A DNA stretch of 8,336 bases from an uncultured Carnobacterium sp. (GTDB taxonomy: Bacteria; Bacillota; Bacilli; Lactobacillales; Aerococcaceae): NCBI GenBank assembly GCA_905371865.1, contig CAJPNA010000058.1:1-8336 (forward strand), in the 5' to 3' direction. Under the pieces are notes generated by a model that saw only the letters and a list, made by a program, of their open reading frames with translations, ran no database searches and was not told the DNA's origin. Below are positions 1 through 5,759 of the stretch, one piece after another. Each line of letters starts with the position of its first letter. Position 1 is the first letter of the stretch. The position numbers and the translations under genes were made by a program.

Positions 1-141
1 ATTTCTAGCAAAGTGATCTGGTTCCATAAATACTTTCCATAAATGAGGAATATCTATTTCTTGATGTTTACGGACCATCGCAATTTGTTGCGCTTGTCCT
101 AATGCTTGTTGCATTGTTGTTGTCATCTTTTCAATATTCAT
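1..141 (-). CDS. clpB: ClpB disaggregase, N-terminal fragment (runs off the left edge)
   Basis: Only the first 47 codons are present; the gene continues past position 1. The translation begins MNIEKMTTTMQQALGQAQQI and continues through RKHQEIDIPHLWKVF. This is the start of the ClpB N-domain, which helps bind aggregated substrates. ClpB is a cytoplasmic hexameric AAA+ ATPase that pulls proteins out of aggregates together with DnaK/DnaJ/GrpE; that role comes from the family, since no ATPase domain is inside the window. An in-frame ATG two codons upstream (147) lies only one base from the Shine-Dalgarno sequence. The ATG at 141 has a 7-base spacing and gives the usual MNIEKMTTT start, so it is preferred. 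A CtsR operator and sigma-A promoter lie just upstream, so heat-shock control is expected. Confidence 0.93.
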   Translation of the reverse strand, partial: MNIEKMTTTMQQALGQAQQIAMVRKHQEIDIPHLWKVFMEPDHFARN

Positions 142-148
142 ATTCATT

Positions 149-157
149 CCTCCTTTT
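149..157 (-). promoter_or_regulatory. clpB ribosome binding site (decides start)
   Basis: The minus strand reads AAAAGGAGG, a near-perfect Shine-Dalgarno sequence. It is 1 base from the ATG at 147 and 7 bases from the ATG at 141, which selects the second ATG as the start of clpB. Confidence 0.85.
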
Positions 158-179
158 GTGCTCTTCTGACCACATATTA

Positions 180-208
180 AGTATATACCATTAGTCAGGA
201 AAGGTCAA
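180..208 (-). promoter_or_regulatory. Sigma-A promoter of clpB
   Basis: On the minus strand, -35 TTGACC (208-203) is followed by a 17-base spacer and -10 TATACT (185-180). Both hexamers are one mismatch from consensus. Transcription would start near 173, giving a leader of about 30 bases that carries the AGGAGG site. The position directly downstream of the CtsR direct repeat fits repression by CtsR. Confidence 0.8.
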
Positions 209-209
209 T
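193..209 (+). promoter_or_regulatory. Degenerate second CtsR-like box over the clpB -35
   Basis: The plus strand reads AGTCAGG-AAA-GGTCAAT, which keeps the 7-3-7 geometry of a CtsR box but has two mismatches in the first heptad and one in the second. It runs opposite to the perfect box and covers the -35 hexamer (203-208). It may be a weak second operator half, or a by-product of the TTGACC hexamer resembling a heptad. Function is inferred from pattern only. Confidence 0.4.
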
Positions 210-216
210 ATTTACA

Positions 217-233
217 TTTGACTTTTTTTGACT
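217..233 (-). promoter_or_regulatory. CtsR operator upstream of clpB
   Basis: The minus strand carries two identical heptads, AGTCAAA-AAA-AGTCAAA (233-227 and 223-217), separated by three bases. This is the known CtsR recognition pattern of direct heptad repeats, (A/G)GTCAAA-NNN-(A/G)GTCAAA, which controls clp and other class III heat-shock genes in Firmicutes. It ends nine bases upstream of the -35 hexamer. The identification rests on the motif and on clpB being the next gene. Confidence 0.88.
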
Positions 234-246
234 TTAATAAATATTT

Positions 247-275
247 AAAAAATCAGCCACAAAAGTGACTGATTT
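247..275 (-). terminator. Rho-independent terminator after the FGE-like gene
   Basis: Read on the minus strand, AAATCAGTCAC (275-265), a TTTT loop and GTGGCTGATTT (260-250) form an 11-pair stem with one G-T pair, followed by a run of T. It lies five bases past the stop codon at 281. The plus strand also shows a T-rich tail (273-282), so the hairpin could work in both directions. It separates this gene from the clpB promoter. Confidence 0.85.
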
Positions 276-280
276 CTTTT

Positions 281-1393
281 TTACATTTCAATTCGAATAG
301 CACGTCTTGCGCAGTAATACCCTGCAGCAAGATAACCATTAGGATCCACTAATAGTGGTAAATTAACAGAATAATAAGACGATAGTGGCAATAAATTCAA
401 AACAGGTGCTTTGAAATTTTCTTCTAACCATGCTCCCTTAGTATATGGTCTGCCCTCAATTAATTCAGGTCCAAATTCAGCATTTGCAATTTCCAAACCA
501 AACATATTTTCATTCCATATAGGAGAATTAGCTTCGTCTCGAATTAGAGAACGATATAATTGGTTACCCCATTTAAAGAGACGACGCGTACCGCTTCCAC
601 AGCAATACTCCCATTCATCTTCATTTAAAAGCCCCATACCAGTACGTTCAATTTCTTTTCTAGCCTCTTCATAACTAACAGGGTCGGCCACGTAGCAAGC
701 AAAATTATCAGGATTCTTCAAGTCTTGTTGCATGAAGTAACGGTCCACTCGAACCGCTCTAGGGAATTCTTGGAACAGTGCTTCCATTGAATTATCGGGA
801 GTAATAGCTTCTTCCATAATTTCTAGTGTTTCAGGTGCAACTTCTTCTGCTCCTGTTAATTGTCCTGTAACAACTGAATAGTTTCCGATAAAGCGAAGAC
901 CTACAAAATAAGGTTTCTTTTCCACTAACATTGCTGAAATATCAACTTTTCTTAATTCAGATGTCATCAAATTAATGCCATCTTCAACCATTTGTGTAGT
1001 TAATTTTTCAGAAGAAAGGTCCTTTTCTTGTACCTCTTGATTCAAAAACATAAAACCCGTTAAATGTTGATTTAAATAGCGTTTAAAAGCGTAACGAAGC
1101 TCTTGACGTTCTTCGCTACAATCTAGTCCAGAAAGTCCTGACAAACCGCTATCCCACCCAAGAACAACCTCTTTCTGACCAGGTACAAAAACAAAAACTC
1201 TACCATCAATTGTTACTTCAAACGTATCATTTGTGATACCAGCATAATCATATTGTACAAACTTTAAATCTTCAATTGTTAGTATTGGATTCACGAAAAA
1301 GCGTAGAATATTTCGAATTACTACTTCTTTTGATTCTCTACTTAAATTTTTCCAAGTAGGATTTAACACTCGCTCAAAAAAATCATTAGCCAT
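281..1393 (-). CDS. Hypothetical protein with a degenerate FGE/SUMF1-like fold
   Basis: This is a 370-residue, apparently soluble protein with no signal peptide or membrane segment. I do not recognise a named family with certainty. Several motifs match the order seen in formylglycine-generating-enzyme/sulfatase-modifying-factor domains. VPGQKEVVLGWD (residues 70-81) resembles the opening PGG-F-MG stretch. YEEARKEIERTGMGLLNEDE into WEYCCGSG (241-268) resembles the A..A..G..LPTEAEWEYAARGG core, and FKWGN (273-277) resembles the following PWG. NMFGLE (296-301) resembles the M-GNVWEW region, here without its WEW, and GYYCARR (358-364) resembles the closing GFRCAR. The RGGSW segment and the catalytic cysteine pair are not apparent, so a non-catalytic or binding role is more likely than true formylglycine formation. 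The ATG at 1393 has GAGGTG five bases upstream. The gene stands alone between its own terminator and a divergent lipid kinase. FGE-like fold: moderate confidence; function: unknown. Confidence 0.72.
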   Translation of the reverse strand: MANDFFERVLNPTWKNLSRESKEVVIRNILRFFVNPILTIEDLKFVQYDYAGITNDTFEVTIDGRVFVFVPGQKEVVLGWDSGLSGLSGLDCSEERQELRYAFKRYLNQHLTGFMFLNQEVQEKDLSSEKLTTQMVEDGINLMTSELRKVDISAMLVEKKPYFVGLRFIGNYSVVTGQLTGAEEVAPETLEIMEEAITPDNSMEALFQEFPRAVRVDRYFMQQDLKNPDNFACYVADPVSYEEARKEIERTGMGLLNEDEWEYCCGSGTRRLFKWGNQLYRSLIRDEANSPIWNENMFGLEIANAEFGPELIEGRPYTKGAWLEENFKAPVLNLLPLSSYYSVNLPLLVDPNGYLAAGYYCARRAIRIEM

Positions 1394-1410
1394 ACTTTCA
1401 CCTCATCTTC

Positions 1411-1416
1411 ATTATA
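1411..1416 (-). promoter_or_regulatory. Possible -10 element for the FGE-like gene
   Basis: The minus strand has a perfect TATAAT 17 bases upstream of the ATG at 1393. No good -35 is seen at 16-18 bases. Transcription would start close to the Shine-Dalgarno GAGGTG, giving an unusually short leader, so the call is tentative. Confidence 0.4.
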
Positions 1417-1458
1417 CGTTATTTCTTACAAAAATCACTCTTTTTTTACTTTCATTTA

Positions 1459-1467
1459 TGCTATAAT
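1459..1467 (+). promoter_or_regulatory. Extended -10 promoter for the lipid kinase gene
   Basis: TGC TATAAT at 1459-1467 is a perfect -10 with the TGn extension. The -35 region (1439-1444, TCTTTT) is poor, as is common for extended -10 promoters. The start of transcription near 1474 gives a leader of about 20 bases containing AAGGAAG (1481-1487), six bases before the ATG at 1494. It is divergent from the FGE-like gene within a 100-base gap. Confidence 0.65.
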
Positions 1468-1493
1468 TGTGAAGAGTCGAAAGGAAGTATTTC

Positions 1494-2435
1494 ATGAATT
1501 TATTTATTTTTGGAAATCCGATGTCTGGCAGTTTTTCAGGCCAGCAACAAATCAATCATATTGTTGAAGCTTGTACAGAAAAAGGAATTCCCTTCAAGTT
1601 ATTTCAAACTCAAAAAGCAGGAGAACTTCCAGAATTGATGAAAAAGCATATAAATGAACGTAATCAACATACAATAATCGTAATTGTTGGTGGAGATGGA
1701 ACTCTTAATGAAGCTCTTCATTTTTTGAAACAACATAATATCATTATTCCACTTAGCTATTTACCGGCAGGAACTGGAAATGATTTTTCACGGGAAATGA
1801 ATTTAACTCATCACTCAAGAAAGTTTATTGAAAAGCTTTCAGAGAATAATATTATTGACTTAGAATTTCTTACTTACTCAGAAGCAAACTCACAATCAAC
1901 TGGTATCATCTTAAATTCGATGGGATTTGGAATTGATGCTGCTATCTGTGAAATAAACCAAAAACAAAGGCAAGCACTTCTTCAAGCAAAAGGAATTAAA
2001 AAAGCTTCTTATCTTACTCCTATTATTAAGGCTTTTAAAGAGCGTAAAGAGTTTGATGCTCTAATCACTCTTGATGATGGGAAAAGTTTTGCTTCTACAG
2101 AAAATCTTCTTCTTGGAGCTTTTAATCATTCTTATTTTGGAGGAGGGATTCGCTTTGTACCTTCTGCAACACAAGGGAATCATTATTTTCAAATTGCAAT
2201 TGCTAGAAAAGTCTCTCTTTTTACAGTTCTAAAAGCTTTTCCGTTTATTTTAACAAACGGAACTCATTTCAAACTGTTCCCCCGAAATTTAAAAGAATAC
2301 TCATGTACAAAAGCCAATATAAAAATTTATGAACCTATAAAAGCTCAAAAGGATGGCGAATTTGTAACATATCCAACGGTGAATTTGAATCTTTCCATGG
2401 ATCATTATCCCTTTCTACTTACAAATGAAATTTAA
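1494..2435 (+). CDS. Diacylglycerol/lipid kinase family protein (DAGKc, YegS/DgkB type)
   Basis: This 313-residue cytoplasmic or membrane-associated lipid kinase matches the usual length of the family. The N-terminal DAGKc domain starts NPMSGS (8-13), the nucleotide-site NP.SG motif. It carries the signature GGDGTLNEA (66-74) and PAGTGNDFSR (91-100), which bind ATP phosphates. The C-terminal lobe ends with QKDGE (285-289); acidic residues in this segment are implicated in catalysis and metal binding in the family. Family members phosphorylate diacylglycerol or related lipids; in Gram-positives DgkB recycles diacylglycerol released during lipoteichoic acid synthesis. Which lipid this one uses cannot be read from sequence, so no symbol is given. 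The start has AAGGAAG six bases upstream. The gene is monocistronic, flanked by a divergent gene and a shared terminator. Confidence 0.9.
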   Translation: MNLFIFGNPMSGSFSGQQQINHIVEACTEKGIPFKLFQTQKAGELPELMKKHINERNQHTIIVIVGGDGTLNEALHFLKQHNIIIPLSYLPAGTGNDFSREMNLTHHSRKFIEKLSENNIIDLEFLTYSEANSQSTGIILNSMGFGIDAAICEINQKQRQALLQAKGIKKASYLTPIIKAFKERKEFDALITLDDGKSFASTENLLLGAFNHSYFGGGIRFVPSATQGNHYFQIAIARKVSLFTVLKAFPFILTNGTHFKLFPRNLKEYSCTKANIKIYEPIKAQKDGEFVTYPTVNLNLSMDHYPFLLTNEI

Positions 2436-2465
2436 AAAGGCGAATGCTTTAGCATCCGCCTTTTT
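2434..2465. terminator. Bidirectional terminator between the lipid kinase gene and manO
   Basis: AAAAAGGCGAATGC (2434-2447), loop TTTA, and GCATCCGCCTTTTT (2452-2465) form a 14-position stem with a single A-C mismatch. Each arm ends in five A or five T, so it can terminate on either strand. It begins inside the kinase stop codon and ends one base before the manO stop codon, serving both convergent genes. Confidence 0.9.
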
Positions 2466-2466
2466 A

Positions 2467-2829
2467 TTACTTTTTAAATAGTTTTTTCAAACTAAATAAT
2501 GGTTCAGTTTTAACGATTTTATCATTTCCAATAAAATCTCTCATCATTTTAAGAGTTCTTCCAGCATCTGAAGAAATAAACTGAAATGTTCCAGCTTGTT
2601 TCGTATCAATATAGTATGCTCTAATAAAACGTCCTTTAAACATGACATGAGCCCTAACCAATTTAATTTCTTCCCATGGAATTTGAAGATAGCTTTCCGG
2701 GTTCTGATGATTATAGAATTCGAATGCGCGATCTCCAATAAGGATATCACCATTTTTAAATCCTATTCCTCCATTAAAAAGGTTTGCTTTTGTTTTATAA
2801 ATCGCTTTTGTATTTAATGAAACAGCCAT
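2467..2829 (-). CDS. manO: DUF956 family protein, mannose PTS operon accessory
   Basis: This 120-residue soluble protein begins MAVSLNTKAIYKTKANLFNG. Its sequence and its place as the last gene after EIIAB-EIIC-EIID identify it as the DUF956/ManO family that accompanies mannose-type PTS operons in Lactobacillales and Listeria. IPWEEI (50-55) and the basic C-terminal end LKKLFKK (114-120) are visible. The family has no established biochemical activity; a regulatory or accessory role in the transporter is commonly assumed from context. The ATG at 2829 follows GGAGATAG, 23 bases after manN stops, so it is surely co-transcribed. The gene ends at the bidirectional terminator, which closes the operon. 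Confidence 0.9.
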   Translation of the reverse strand: MAVSLNTKAIYKTKANLFNGGIGFKNGDILIGDRAFEFYNHQNPESYLQIPWEEIKLVRAHVMFKGRFIRAYYIDTKQAGTFQFISSDAGRTLKMMRDFIGNDKIVKTEPLFSLKKLFKK

Positions 2830-2852
2830 AGTCTATCTCCAATCAAGTAGGA

Positions 2853-3779
2853 TTAAGGAGCCATTACTCCTGTTAAACCAGCTAAAATACCTAATGCAAA
2901 TAGCCCAAAGATAATGTAAATTGGTTTTACATTTTTCTTCAATAACCACATTACTAAGAATGTTAATAGTAAAGCAGCCAATCCTGGAATCAATTTGTTC
3001 AAGTTGTCTTGAAGAGTAGTTACTACTTCAGGCGATAATTTTTTACCATCCAATAATTTGGCAACGATCTCTTGAAGTTGCCCACCAGTCACAACATCAT
3101 CTTTTCCAGGAGTTTGAATATATTGATCAGCCGTCAATTGTACTTTTGTTAAGACAAGTGGGAATTTCATACTTGTCCAACGTTGTACTAAAATCCCCAT
3201 TACAAACATCCCTACAATTGAAGAAACTTTTGTAATAGATTGTAAAATACCACCTGATAAGTCTTTAGTAATCTCAGAACCTTGGCGATATCCTAACTCT
3301 TGTGTATACCACATAAAAGCGATACGAATTAAGTTCCAAACAATAAAGAAGAATAATGGTCCAATGATTGAACCCGTTGCTGCTAATCCTGCGGCGATCG
3401 CACCTAAGATAGGACGAACAGTAAACCAGAATACTGGGTCACCGATACCAGCTAGGGGTCCCATCATACCAACTTTAACCCCTTGAATTGTTGCGTCATC
3501 GATTGACGCACCGTTTGCACGGTCTTCTTCTAAAGCTAAAGTTACCCCAAGAATTGGTGAAGCGATATATGGGTGAGTATTAAAGAATTCTAAGTGACGT
3601 TTTAACGCTGCTTTTGAATCTTCTGGATTTGGGTATAATTTTTTCAATGCAGGAATTAGGGAGAATGCCCATCCTCCATTTTGCATACGTTCATAGTTCC
3701 AAGAACCTTGTAAGAATTGTGAACGTAACATAACTTTTAAGCGGTCTTGTTTCGTTAAAGATACTTTTTTCTCTGTCAT
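2853..3779 (-). CDS. manN: Mannose-family PTS EIID component
   Basis: This 308-residue integral membrane subunit pairs with EIIC to move mannose, glucose and related hexoses during phosphorylation. EIID landmarks are RSQFLQGSWNYERMQNGGW (19-37), an amphipathic N-terminal domain with HPYIASPILG (69-78), and GPLAGIGDPVFWFTVRPILG (107-126). Hydrophobic segments lie near 124-158, 186-199 and 265-305. A segment of roughly 50-60 residues (about 206-262) between the later hydrophobic parts contains DGKKLSPEVVTTLQ; extra extracellular sequence here is typical of Gram-positive EIID and makes the protein longer than E. coli ManZ. A GTG three codons upstream (3788) is only one base from GGAG, whereas the ATG at 3779 is ten bases away and gives the usual MTEKK-type start; I prefer the ATG. 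The start lies 14 bases past the manM stop, whose TAA forms part of the Shine-Dalgarno sequence. Confidence 0.95.
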   Translation of the reverse strand: MTEKKVSLTKQDRLKVMLRSQFLQGSWNYERMQNGGWAFSLIPALKKLYPNPEDSKAALKRHLEFFNTHPYIASPILGVTLALEEDRANGASIDDATIQGVKVGMMGPLAGIGDPVFWFTVRPILGAIAAGLAATGSIIGPLFFFIVWNLIRIAFMWYTQELGYRQGSEITKDLSGGILQSITKVSSIVGMFVMGILVQRWTSMKFPLVLTKVQLTADQYIQTPGKDDVVTGGQLQEIVAKLLDGKKLSPEVVTTLQDNLNKLIPGLAALLLTFLVMWLLKKNVKPIYIIFGLFALGILAGLTGVMAP

Positions 3780-3788
3780 CTCATTCAC

Positions 3789-3795
3789 ACTCCTT
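3789..3795 (-). promoter_or_regulatory. manN ribosome binding site overlapping the manM stop
   Basis: The minus strand reads AAGGAGT at 3795-3789, sharing bases with the manM TAA stop (3796-3794). GGAG is ten bases from the ATG at 3779 and one base from the alternative GTG at 3788. This supports the shorter manN and suggests translational coupling. Confidence 0.7.
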
Positions 3796-4606
3796 AGTAG
3801 TCATTTAAAATGTCACCTAGTGGGTCTCCAGAACCTGAACGTCCACCAGTTGAACCATTTCCACTGTTATTAGATAAGTTTAAGTAAATTAACGCTAAAC
3901 TTAAAGCGATAACACCAGTTGCAATCAATGTTAACTCGTTTAAAGGAGCGATTGCGAAACCAATGAAGAAGAATGGCCAAGTTTCTTTAGAAGCCATTAA
4001 GTTAATAACCATTGCTAGCCCCACTGCAACTACCATGCTACCACCAATTGTCATACCATTAGCAAACCAATCAGGAATTGCTTTTAAGTAACCTTGAACA
4101 ACATCTGAAGGTAAGAATAAAAGTAATCCAGCTGGAATCATAATACGTAATCCTTGGCAAGATAATGCAACATAATGCCAGAATGAAACTCCTTTGAAGT
4201 CTCCTTTTTCAGCCGCTGCATCCGCTCTATGGACTAATGCAACTGATAATGTACGTACCACCATTGTTAAAACTAAACCAACTGTCGCTAAAGTAACAGC
4301 AGTAGCAATAGCAAGGTTACGTCCACCTTCTGTAAAATCATTCCCTTTAATAAAAATAATAGCTGAAGCTACTGATGCTAAAGCAGCATCAGGTGCTACC
4401 GCAGCACCAACGTTTGCCCAAGCAAGTGCAATGATTTGTAAAGAACCACCAAGGATAATCCCCTCAGTTAAATGTCCTGTCGCAAGTCCAACTAATGTAC
4501 AAGCAATAATTGGTTGATGGAATTGAAACTCATCTAAAATCCCTTCCAAACCAGCTAAGAATGCGACAATTAGGACTAAAATAATTTGAAATACATTAAA
4601 ATCCAT
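3794..4606 (-). CDS. manM: Mannose-family PTS EIIC component
   Basis: This 270-residue polytopic membrane permease subunit forms the sugar path together with EIID. EIIC hallmarks are the N-terminal segment ILVLIVAFLAGLEGILDEF (9-27), then HQPIIACTLVGLATGH (30-45) and GIILGGSLQIIALAWANVGA (49-68), followed by APDAALASVASAIIF and several further hydrophobic segments up to about residue 245. The last 25 residues form a Gly/Ser-rich cytoplasmic tail (NNSGNGSTGG onward) ending GDPLGDILNDY. In Lactobacillales and Listeria this subunit with EIID is the docking site for pediocin-like bacteriocins; that is family knowledge, and no bacteriocin genes are present here. The ATG at 4606 follows AGGAG with good spacing. 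The gene starts 20 bases after manL. Confidence 0.96.
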   Translation of the reverse strand: MDFNVFQIILVLIVAFLAGLEGILDEFQFHQPIIACTLVGLATGHLTEGIILGGSLQIIALAWANVGAAVAPDAALASVASAIIFIKGNDFTEGGRNLAIATAVTLATVGLVLTMVVRTLSVALVHRADAAAEKGDFKGVSFWHYVALSCQGLRIMIPAGLLLFLPSDVVQGYLKAIPDWFANGMTIGGSMVVAVGLAMVINLMASKETWPFFFIGFAIAPLNELTLIATGVIALSLALIYLNLSNNSGNGSTGGRSGSGDPLGDILNDY

Positions 4607-4626
4607 AATAATCTCCTATCTCTCTA

Positions 4627-5619
4627 TTATAGTTTCAAGCCTTCATTAGACTTTGCTTCAATTAATTTGAAGATGTCTGCAGGAGAATCCGAAACAACTT
4701 TTCGAACATCCATTTTAACACCTAAATCACGTAATTTTTTATAAGTTTCTACATCATCTTGGTCTAATGATAATGCATTACTTACTTGAACTTTACCTAC
4801 AGAGTGTGCCATTGATCCAATATTTAATTGATCAATATGAACACCTTTTTCAATAACTTCCAAAGCTTCTTGTGGTGTCTCGAATAATAATAATGCCCTT
4901 GTATCTCCAAAACGTGGATCGTTGTACACTTCTACTAGTTTATCTAGTGGAATTACATGAGCACGAACTCCAGTAGGTGCTGCTTGTTCAATTAATTTCT
5001 TACGTAAGTCATCTTTTGCAACTTTATCAGAAACAACGATAATGCGGTTTGGATTTGTTGCTTTTGTCCAACTTGTAGCTACTTGTCCATGTAACAAACG
5101 AGTATCAATACGAGCTAAAACAAATTTAATTTTCCCATCTCCAATAACTGTTCCTTCTGGAATGGCCCCATTAGTAACAGGTGCTGAAGGTGCAGATTTT
5201 TCCTCTTTCTTCTCTTCTGGTTGAAGAGCTTCTGGGCGAATCTTAACCCCTTCAATCGCAGTTGGTGCAATTGCCTTTGCGATTTCATGAGAAGTGTTCA
5301 TTGAAAAACGACTAGCGTACGATTCAATAAGCATTGGTAAGCTTAAACCAGCAACAATTGCACGATGTTCAGGATCTTCTTCGAACAAAATATTTGCTTG
5401 GTTAAATGGGCTTCCTCCCCATAAATCTACTAAAAATAGAATTTCTTCTGTCTCTAGTTTATCAACAGCCTCACGCAGTTTACGTTGTAAGTCTTCAGGG
5501 CCTTCACTAGGCATAAATGTAACTGATTCAACTTTTTCTTGGTTTCCAAAAATCATAGAACCAGATTGTTTTATCCCGTCAGCGAACTCACCATGACTTG
5601 CAATGATAATCCCTACCAT
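4627..5619 (-). CDS. manL: Mannose-family PTS EIIAB component
   Basis: This 330-residue cytoplasmic phosphotransfer subunit is the first gene of the operon. The EIIA domain (1 to about 125) carries the phosphorylation site His9 in IIIASHGEFADG, which takes phosphate from HPr, and VDLWGGSPFNQA (64-75). A linker rich in Glu, Lys, Ala and Pro (about 130-160) joins the EIIB domain (about 163-330). EIIB has its phosphorylation site His177 in ARIDTRLLHGQVATSW (169-184), which hands phosphate to the incoming sugar at EIIC/EIID. The fused A-B layout and length match ManL/ManX/PtnAB. Exact sugar preference cannot be read; mannose and glucose are usual, with glucosamine and others possible. AAAGGAGG lies seven bases upstream of the ATG at 5619. 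No sigma-54 (-24/-12) promoter is visible upstream, unlike levR/manR-controlled operons. Confidence 0.96.
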   Translation of the reverse strand: MVGIIIASHGEFADGIKQSGSMIFGNQEKVESVTFMPSEGPEDLQRKLREAVDKLETEEILFLVDLWGGSPFNQANILFEEDPEHRAIVAGLSLPMLIESYASRFSMNTSHEIAKAIAPTAIEGVKIRPEALQPEEKKEEKSAPSAPVTNGAIPEGTVIGDGKIKFVLARIDTRLLHGQVATSWTKATNPNRIIVVSDKVAKDDLRKKLIEQAAPTGVRAHVIPLDKLVEVYNDPRFGDTRALLLFETPQEALEVIEKGVHIDQLNIGSMAHSVGKVQVSNALSLDQDDVETYKKLRDLGVKMDVRKVVSDSPADIFKLIEAKSNEGLKL

Positions 5620-5638
5620 AAAGCTACCTCCTTTATAT

Positions 5639-5666
5639 AAATTTAATCATTTTATTGATTTAATTT
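5639..5666 (-). other. AT-rich inverted repeat in the man operon leader
   Basis: On the minus strand AAATTAAATCA (5666-5656), six bases ATAAAA, and TGATTAAATTT (5649-5639) are inverted repeats with one mismatch. It sits between the putative -10 and the Shine-Dalgarno sequence of manL. It could be an operator or a weak leader hairpin, but very AT-rich DNA produces such symmetry by chance, so confidence is low. Confidence 0.3.
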
Positions 5667-5695
5667 ATAATAACATAACAAGTCTTTTTTTTCAC
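5667..5695 (-). promoter_or_regulatory. Putative sigma-A promoter of the man operon
   Basis: On the minus strand, GTGAAA (5695-5690, four of six to the -35 consensus), a 17-base spacer, and TATTAT (5672-5667, five of six) preceded by TGT form an extended -10 type promoter. Transcription would begin near 5660, giving a leader of about 40 bases. No clear catabolite-responsive element (cre) was found nearby. Confidence 0.45.
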
Positions 5696-5731
5696 TAATA
5701 TCAAATATACTCTGCTCTTAATAAAATAGAT

Positions 5732-5759
5732 AAAAAACTAGCCTTATGGCTAGTTTTTT
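5732..5759 (-). terminator. Rho-independent terminator after the CHAP hydrolase gene
   Basis: On the minus strand AAAAAACTAGCC (5759-5748 side), loop ATAA and GGCTAGTTTTTT (5743-5732) make a perfect 12-pair stem with a T-run as its 3' arm. It overlaps the stop codon of the CHAP gene by one base and isolates the downstream man operon promoter from read-through. Confidence 0.92.

Noticed and set aside
142..147. ATG at 147 as the start of clpB
   Set aside because: It lies one base from AGGAGG, too close for initiation; the ATG at 141 has seven-base spacing and the standard ClpB N-terminus.
411..674. Plus-strand open frame of 87 codons
   Set aside because: It lies wholly antisense inside the FGE-like gene, has no ribosome binding site and shows no recognisable protein motif.
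281..1393. A true sulfatase-activating formylglycine-generating enzyme
   Set aside because: The catalytic cysteine pair and RGGSW segment are not apparent, and no sulfatase gene is nearby.
2596..2817. Plus-strand and alternative minus-strand open frames across manO
   Set aside because: They are shadows of manO, which matches a known family and has a proper ribosome binding site.
3780..3788. GTG start for manN at 3788
   Set aside because: It is one base from the Shine-Dalgarno sequence; the ATG at 3779 has a workable ten-base spacing and a family-like N-terminus.
4194..5596. Several plus-strand open frames opposite manM and manL (4194-4517, 5042-5224, 5294-5596)
   Set aside because: All lie antisense to strongly identified PTS genes and their translations have no domain-like features.
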